A stretch of DNA of 10,244 bases from NCBI GenBank assembly GCA_029218485.1, contig JAQXRK010000276.1, forward strand, positions 1 through 10,244. Reading direction: 5' to 3'. Under the pieces are notes generated by a model. The model saw only the letters and a list, made by a program, of their open reading frames with translations, made no database searches and was not told the DNA's origin. The translations under genes and the position numbers were made by a program. Of the stretch, positions 5,455-10,244 are shown piece after piece (within the stretch, counting starts at the first letter, position 1; every line of letters begins with the position of its first letter). This DNA comes from a bacterium (GTDB lineage: Bacteria > Bacillota > Clostridia > Christensenellales > CAG-138).

Positions 5455-5487
5455 GTTCGCATAGAAACGAACAGGAGCGATTAGGCA

Positions 5488-6120
5488 ATGAAAAAGCTCA
5501 GAAACCCGCAGCAGGAGATTTACGATTACATCCTGAGCTATTACAAGCAAAACTCCTTTCCGCCGTCTGTACGGGAAATCTGCCAGGCCGTTGGCCTGCA
5601 ATCTCCCGCGACCGTGCATACACATCTGCGCAACATGGAAGCGGCAGGCTTAATCCGGCGCGATCACAGCAAGCAGCGCTCCATTTATGTAGTACCCATT
5701 GAGGCTGCCGGTGTTTCCGGCACAACGCCGGTGAATCGTGTGCCTTTGGTCGGCCGCGTTGCTGCCGGTACTCCGATCTGCGCTGCAGAAAATATCGAAG
5801 GCACGTTTGCCGTTCCTGAGCTGTTGACGCACGGCCCACATCGAGAATCCATATTCCTGCTCCGTGTGGAGGGTGACAGTATGATACAGTCCGGCATCCA
5901 TGACGGCGACTACATCGTCGTTGACAAGGATTTGGGATATGTGAGCGGCGATATCATAGTTGCCAGAACGGTCGAAGAAACAGCCACCGTTAAGCGCATC
6001 TATCTGGAAGGCGATATGGTCCGCCTTCAACCGGAAAACGACCTTTATCAACCGATCTATTTGTCCGCTACAGAGGTTGAGGTTGCGGGTAAGGTCATTG
6101 GCCTTATGCGGCGCTATTAA
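5488..6120 (+). CDS. lexA: SOS repressor LexA
   Basis: This transcriptional repressor of the DNA-damage response cleaves itself when stimulated by the RecA filament. The 210 residues fit the family. A winged helix-turn-helix domain occupies about 1-70 (PPSVREICQAVGLQSPATVHTHL, 25-47, with the recognition helix at SPATVHTHL). The linker leads to the cleavage site A93-G94 in VGRVAAGTP. The S24-like peptidase domain has nucleophile S131 in VEGDSM and general-base K169 in ATVKR, so self-cleavage should work. The ATG has AGGAG upstream. Its promoter carries an SOS box, consistent with autoregulation. The gene converges on ynbB with a 4-base overlap. It is transcribed opposite to the mutL-miaA-ynbB unit. 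Confidence 0.98.
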   Translation: MKKLRNPQQEIYDYILSYYKQNSFPPSVREICQAVGLQSPATVHTHLRNMEAAGLIRRDHSKQRSIYVVPIEAAGVSGTTPVNRVPLVGRVAAGTPICAAENIEGTFAVPELLTHGPHRESIFLLRVEGDSMIQSGIHDGDYIVVDKDLGYVSGDIIVARTVEETATVKRIYLEGDMVRLQPENDLYQPIYLSATEVEVAGKVIGLMRRY

Positions 6121-7358
6121 CGCGTCAGCGCGTCATACGCGAGCATGGCTGCGATTCTGCCGTGGGCATAGGTTAATGCGCCCTGCAAATAAGCCGTATA
6201 GGGTTCACAAATCGGCGCATCTGCACTCAATTCCGTTGTCGCTCCCTGTACAAACGCTCCTGCCGCCATGATTACCTGGTGTGCATACCCCGGCATATCC
6301 CACGGCTGCGGTACCGCAAAACTGTCGATCGGGGCAGCAGCCTGAATGCACTGGCAAAACGCAATCAATTCTTGTGCGGATTGGAATCTGACGGATTGTA
6401 TGATATCCGATCGCACATCCGTGCTGGCGGGCAGCGTTTCATATCCGAGCCGCTCAAACACGCATGCAAACAGCGCTGCGCTCTTCAGGCACTGTGCAAC
6501 CGTATGCGGTGCCAAAAACAAGCCCTGATAGAAGAGACGGTAATCGCCGGCGTATGACCCGACTTCCCTCCCCATCCCCGGCAGGGTGAATCGCTGCGCA
6601 ATGCGCTCAATGCACTCCGACTTCCCGGCGACATAGCCGCCCGTGGGCGCCAGACCGCCGCCGGGGTTTTTGATGAGCGAACCCGCAATCACATGAGCAC
6701 CAACCGCAGTCGGCTCTATCGCCGTTGTAAACTCACCATAACAGTTATCCACAACAATAACCGCATCCGGCGCTGCTTTTTGAATCTCTGCAAAAACGTC
6801 CTCTAATTCCCGTGGATCGATCGACGGGCGCCAACCATATCCACGAGAACGCTGCACATAGATGATCCGGTATGATTGTTTCTGTAGTCTGCGCAGCACC
6901 GCAGGGAGATCGATTTTGCCATCTTCGAGCAGCGGAATCTGTTCAAATGTCACACCAAACCGGCTGAGGGACTGTGACGCATCTCCGCGGATACCGATTG
7001 CCTCCTCAAGCGTATCATAGGGGCTTCCGGTAATGGAGAGGATCGCATCGCCCGGCTCGGTGAGTCCCGCAAGCGCGGTAAAGATGGCATGCGTTCCGTT
7101 CACAAACTGCGGACGCACCAAGGCCGCCTCCGCCTGCAGCGCATCGGCAAACACCAAATCCAGCGTATCACGTCCGATATCATCATAGCCATAACCGGTT
7201 GTTGGAGCAAAATGCCGCACAGCGACACCATGGTTTTGAAACGCTTCCAGGACACGCATCTGCGTCACCGATTCCACAGAATCGATGCGCTGAAATACGC
7301 CGTCCAACTGATGTTCCGCGTTCCAAACGAATTCTCGTGCCTGTTCACTGATCTTCAT
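6117..7358 (-). CDS. ynbB: YnbB/aluminium-resistance family PLP-dependent lyase-like protein
   Basis: The family (often called methionine gamma-lyase family or aluminium resistance protein) has the fold of cystathionine-metabolism PLP enzymes; the natural reaction is not settled. The start at 7358 gives 413 residues. Visible motifs, numbered from that start, are NGTHAIFTAL (87-96) for phosphate binding, TGSPYDTLEE (110-119), VVDNCYGEF (202-210) with D204 expected under the PLP ring, and GSLIKNPGGGLAPTGGY (226-242) with K230 the likely Schiff-base lysine. I prefer ATG 7358 to ATG 7373 because GGAG (7368-7371) lies nine bases before it; the longer start adds five residues. It overlaps the end of miaA by 14 bases, so the two are probably translationally coupled. 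B. subtilis has hfq between miaA and ynbB; it is absent here. Confidence 0.9.
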   Translation of the reverse strand: MKISEQAREFVWNAEHQLDGVFQRIDSVESVTQMRVLEAFQNHGVAVRHFAPTTGYGYDDIGRDTLDLVFADALQAEAALVRPQFVNGTHAIFTALAGLTEPGDAILSITGSPYDTLEEAIGIRGDASQSLSRFGVTFEQIPLLEDGKIDLPAVLRRLQKQSYRIIYVQRSRGYGWRPSIDPRELEDVFAEIQKAAPDAVIVVDNCYGEFTTAIEPTAVGAHVIAGSLIKNPGGGLAPTGGYVAGKSECIERIAQRFTLPGMGREVGSYAGDYRLFYQGLFLAPHTVAQCLKSAALFACVFERLGYETLPASTDVRSDIIQSVRFQSAQELIAFCQCIQAAAPIDSFAVPQPWDMPGYAHQVIMAAGAFVQGATTELSADAPICEPYTAYLQGALTYAHGRIAAMLAYDALTR

Positions 7359-8322
7359 TGTATGATTCTCCATCTATCCAGCAGCGGATTTGATCCGCTA
7401 CCTGTTCTGCAATCCATTCCAATGGTTTATCCAACGCATTGTACCAAATAATCCGCGTATCCCGCTTGAACCAGGAGATTTGCCGCTTGGCAAACCGCCT
7501 TGTCTCCTGCTTGATCCGCGCTACTGCTTCTTCATAGGTAATCTGCCCATCAAGATAGTCGAGCAATTGCCGATACCCTATGGATTGCAGCGCCGGTAAC
7601 CGTCGGGAAAGACCAAGGGATGCCAGCTGTCGGACTTCATTCAGCAGGCCCTGCTCCAGCATCTTGTCCACACGCCTATCAATGCGCTCGTAGAGTACTG
7701 CCCGCTCCATCTCCAGCCCAAACAGTATAGGCTCATAGGGAGCTTCCCTGCCCTCTGCGTTCACAAAATCATTACCAAAAGCGGACAACGGCTTGCCACT
7801 GCAGGCATACACCTCCAACGCACGAATAATCCGCTTTCGATCGTTCGGGTGCAGTCTGTCTGCGGTCGTCGGATCGACTTCGTGAAGCTTTTCCCATGCC
7901 TGCATCTGGTTTTGCGGCGTATAAGCGGCTTCCAGTTTTTCCCGGACTGCCGGGTCGGAAGGAATCGCGAAATTCAATGGGTAGGTCAGCGCATGCACAT
8001 ACAGTCCGCTTCCGCCTACAACCAGAGGCATCTTTCCGCGGCTGTAAATATCATGGATGGCCTCCCCCGCCATCTCCTTGTACTGTGATACTGAAAATCC
8101 AGGCTGATCCACGGCAACACAATCGATCATGTGATGCGGAATCCCCTGCCGCTCCTCCTTTGTCGGTTTGGCCGAACCAATATCCAATCCGCGATACACC
8201 TGCACGGAATCCGCTGATACGATTTCAGCATCCATACTTTTGGCGACAAGTATGGACAACGCGGTTTTCCCTGTTGCCGTTGCCCCTACAATACAGGCGA
8301 TTTTTTTGCGTTTCTGTTCCAT
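7345..8322 (-). CDS. miaA: tRNA dimethylallyltransferase MiaA
   Basis: It transfers a dimethylallyl group from DMAPP to N6 of A37 in tRNAs reading U-initial codons, including tRNA-Trp, the tRNA encoded in this window. From ATG 8322 it has 325 residues. The P-loop is GATATGKT (13-20). The signature SADSVQVYRGLDIGSAKP (36-53) includes catalytic D38, and VVGGSGLYVHAL is at 101-112. The C-terminal part has LQSIGYRQLLDYL and RRFAKRQISWFKRD, both typical of MiaA. A TTG at 8337 in the same frame would add five residues but would overlap the mutL stop. ATG 8322 leaves a 7-base gap after mutL; there is no strong ribosome binding site, so coupling to mutL is likely. Confidence 0.97.
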   Translation of the reverse strand: MEQKRKKIACIVGATATGKTALSILVAKSMDAEIVSADSVQVYRGLDIGSAKPTKEERQGIPHHMIDCVAVDQPGFSVSQYKEMAGEAIHDIYSRGKMPLVVGGSGLYVHALTYPLNFAIPSDPAVREKLEAAYTPQNQMQAWEKLHEVDPTTADRLHPNDRKRIIRALEVYACSGKPLSAFGNDFVNAEGREAPYEPILFGLEMERAVLYERIDRRVDKMLEQGLLNEVRQLASLGLSRRLPALQSIGYRQLLDYLDGQITYEEAVARIKQETRRFAKRQISWFKRDTRIIWYNALDKPLEWIAEQVADQIRCWIDGESYNEDQ

Positions 8323-8329
8323 TCGATAA

Positions 8330-10198
8330 CTACACAATGCGTTTGAACAGCTTCTCCAGCTCTCGCTTTGACATCTTGACCATCACCGGCCTGCCGTGCG
8401 GACAGGTCATGGGTATGCCTTCCCGTTCATAATCCAGCAGCAAACGCTCAATTTCAGCCTTCGTCAGCGGTTCGCCTGCCTTGACCGCATGCTTGCACGC
8501 GGATTGGATGATCGCCTCACGCTTTAATGCTTTTGCGGAGGTAGTGCCGATCGTGGTCAGCTGCTGCAGGGCATCATGCAAGTAGCTCTCCGTTAATGGT
8601 TCGCCAAGCACCTGTGGTACGCTGCACATCTGAACGGTTCCGTTTTCCGGAAACGAAAACGAAAAGCCGAGTGCTTCCAACTCACTCAAATTGTTTTGAA
8701 GCGCATCCAATTCCAGCGGGGAGAGCAAAACGGATCTCGGGGTCAGCAGCGGCTGCGCAACGGTCTGCAGCTCTCGCTTCATAAGTCTCTCATAGATGCA
8801 GCGCTCGTGTGCAGCATGTTGATCGATAAAAAAGATGGTATCCCCCTGCTGGACAATCCAATACGTTTGGAATGCCGCTCCGATCAGCGAATACGGTACT
8901 TCCGTTAATGCCGGCTGCTCAGAAGACGACAGGTGTGCTTTCGGTGGTATCCGATCGGTATTCTCAGCGTTTTCTTCAAAAAGCGGCTTCTCTTCCGGTT
9001 CGTCCCCGGAAATGGTTACGGCGCTAATATGCGGCATTGGTGGTGTGCGCATCCAATTCGGCACCGCCTCCCGCACCATCTGCGCAGAAACGTGCAGCGG
9101 TTTGCGAAGCTCCGGAATATGCGGCATCGGTTTGGGCGATGCATGCGTCGTCTCCTGCTCCTTTCCATCGTGCAGGGGAATAGACGTCTGCCGCTCTTGC
9201 ATTGCCAGGTTCGGCACCAACAAAGCACGATGACAAGCGGCCGTCATGGATCGGATAATCCGTTGTTCGTCAACAAAGCGAACCTCCATCTTGGTCGGAT
9301 GCACATTCACATCCACCTCGCCGCTCGCTATGCGCATCTTGATGACGGCAAACGGGAAGTGCCCTGCCATCATGCGCGTGTCGAACGCACGCTGTATCGC
9401 TGCCGATAGCGCAAAGGACCGAATATACCGGCCGTTCAAAAACAGCGATTGCTGCAGCCGGTTCGGACGCGAAATCGATTCCGTACCAACATAACCACTG
9501 ATCGCCAGATACCCGTCATCAAAATCCACTTCTCTCAAGTGCGGCAGGATATCCGCTCCATAAACGCAAAGCAACACATTTTTCAGCTCTCCGTCGCCGA
9601 ATGTCTGATAAACGGTCTTGCCATTGTTGCGCAAATGGAATGCAACAGAGGGCATCGCCATCATCATCCGTGAAACATAGTCGCTGATATAGCCAGCCTC
9701 GGTCCGAACGGATTTCAAAAACTTCAATCTGGCAGGTACGTTTGCAAACAGGTTCCGCACCTCAAACGCGGCGCCCTGCGCACAGACACAGGGGGCCTGC
9801 TCCAAAATTTCACCGTTCTCTACACGCAGCATGGTGCCCTGGTCAGCATCCTTCGTTCGTGTACGCAAAACAACCTCAGAAACAGCAGCAATGGATGCGA
9901 GCGCTTCTCCGCGGAACCCGAGCGTCACAATGCGCGATAAATCTTCCGAGGTAGCGATCTTGCTCGTTGCATGCCTGAGAAAAGCTGTTTTGCAGTCCTG
10001 TTCCGCAATACCCGTTCCGTTGTCGGTCACGCGGATAAGATCTGTCCCACCGTTTTCGATCTCCACAACAATGTTGGTTGCTCCGGCGTCCAATGCGTTT
10101 TCAACCAGTTCTTTTACAACCGAGGAGGGCCGTTCAACCACCTCTCCGGCAGCAATCTGGTTGGCGATATGCGGAGGAAGAACACGAATCTGCGTCAT
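8330..10198 (-). CDS. mutL: DNA mismatch repair protein MutL, endonuclease type
   Basis: It links mismatch recognition by MutS to strand nicking and excision. The 622 residues include an N-terminal GHKL ATPase with catalytic E30 and N34 in KELVENALDAG, DNGTGI (59-64), HATSK (76-80) and GFRGEAL (94-100). A variable Pro-rich linker lies around 340-430. The C-terminal domain carries the metal-binding endonuclease motif DQHA-x2-E-x4-E (D459, H461, E465, E470), ACK (567-569) and CPHGRP (599-604). It is therefore the self-nicking MutL of bacteria without MutH. The ATG at 10198 has a strong GGGGGAGGTG ribosome binding site nine bases upstream. It heads the visible mutL-miaA-ynbB unit, with mutS expected beyond the window edge. 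Confidence 0.98.
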   Translation of the reverse strand: MTQIRVLPPHIANQIAAGEVVERPSSVVKELVENALDAGATNIVVEIENGGTDLIRVTDNGTGIAEQDCKTAFLRHATSKIATSEDLSRIVTLGFRGEALASIAAVSEVVLRTRTKDADQGTMLRVENGEILEQAPCVCAQGAAFEVRNLFANVPARLKFLKSVRTEAGYISDYVSRMMMAMPSVAFHLRNNGKTVYQTFGDGELKNVLLCVYGADILPHLREVDFDDGYLAISGYVGTESISRPNRLQQSLFLNGRYIRSFALSAAIQRAFDTRMMAGHFPFAVIKMRIASGEVDVNVHPTKMEVRFVDEQRIIRSMTAACHRALLVPNLAMQERQTSIPLHDGKEQETTHASPKPMPHIPELRKPLHVSAQMVREAVPNWMRTPPMPHISAVTISGDEPEEKPLFEENAENTDRIPPKAHLSSSEQPALTEVPYSLIGAAFQTYWIVQQGDTIFFIDQHAAHERCIYERLMKRELQTVAQPLLTPRSVLLSPLELDALQNNLSELEALGFSFSFPENGTVQMCSVPQVLGEPLTESYLHDALQQLTTIGTTSAKALKREAIIQSACKHAVKAGEPLTKAEIERLLLDYEREGIPMTCPHGRPVMVKMSKRELEKLFKRIV

Positions 10199-10220
10199 AT
10201 GGCATACACCTCCCCCAAAT

Positions 10221-10244
10221 TCACTGTAACAAAGCCCGCAGTGA
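10221..10244 (-). CDS. Possible 3' tail of an upstream gene (mutS expected)
   Basis: Read on the minus strand, the last 24 bases give S-L-R-A-L-L-Q followed by TGA (10221-10223), 22 bases before the mutL ATG. mutS normally precedes mutL in Firmicutes, and a Leu-rich end is compatible with MutS, but seven residues cannot identify it. A second frame stays open to a TGA overlapping the mutL ATG (ending NLGEVYAI) and is an equally possible reading. TCACTG/CAGTGA also form a small inverted repeat here. Confidence 0.3.
   Translation of the reverse strand, partial: SLRALLQ

Noticed and set aside
1..10244. CRISPR arrays, insertion sequences, toxin-antitoxin pairs, riboswitches
   Set aside because: No spaced repeat arrays, transposase genes, paired small ORFs or recognisable riboswitch cores were seen on either strand.

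Overview
The window looks like core chromosome of a Gram-positive Clostridia-type Firmicute with moderate to high G+C, possibly an Oscillospiraceae/Ruminococcaceae relative. The lineage call is inference. It rests on RNase Y, strong GGAGG-type ribosome binding sites, a Bacillus-type SOS box (CGAAC-N4-GTTYG) in front of lexA, an endonuclease-type MutL, and a MutL-MiaA-YnbB gene order. In Bacillus subtilis rny, mutSL, miaA, ynbB and lexA all sit in the same arc of the chromosome, towards the replication terminus.

Layout: bases 1-5130 read rightwards. They hold the 3' part of rny, an M19 dipeptidase, a tRNA-Trp(CCA) gene with its own promoter and terminator, a short intergenic block with a 57-codon minus-strand ORF bracketed by 11-bp direct repeats, proC, rnhA and a XerS-like tyrosine recombinase. 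A small eight-cysteine protein gene (minus) and lexA (plus) diverge from a 91-bp region with one perfect SOS box. From 6117 to the right end everything reads leftwards as the tightly packed unit (upstream gene tail)-mutL-miaA-ynbB. Genes on the left and right therefore point towards each other.

The most interesting element is a perfect 15-bp inverted repeat with a 6-bp centre (3980-4015), immediately upstream of the recombinase gene and overlapping its promoter. A recombinase-type site next to a single-recombinase (XerS-like) gene, at a place where gene orientation converges and GC skew drops, fits a non-canonical dif site: a one-protein chromosome-dimer-resolution module at the replication terminus. 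This is a hypothesis that genome-wide skew and homologue comparison would test.

Functionally the window holds RNA turnover and processing (RNase Y, RNase HI, MiaA, tRNA-Trp), DNA repair and SOS control (MutL, LexA), proline synthesis (ProC), peptide breakdown, and site-specific recombination. Second-tier curiosities are the cysteine-rich protein that may share LexA control, and the unidentified 57-codon ORF block.
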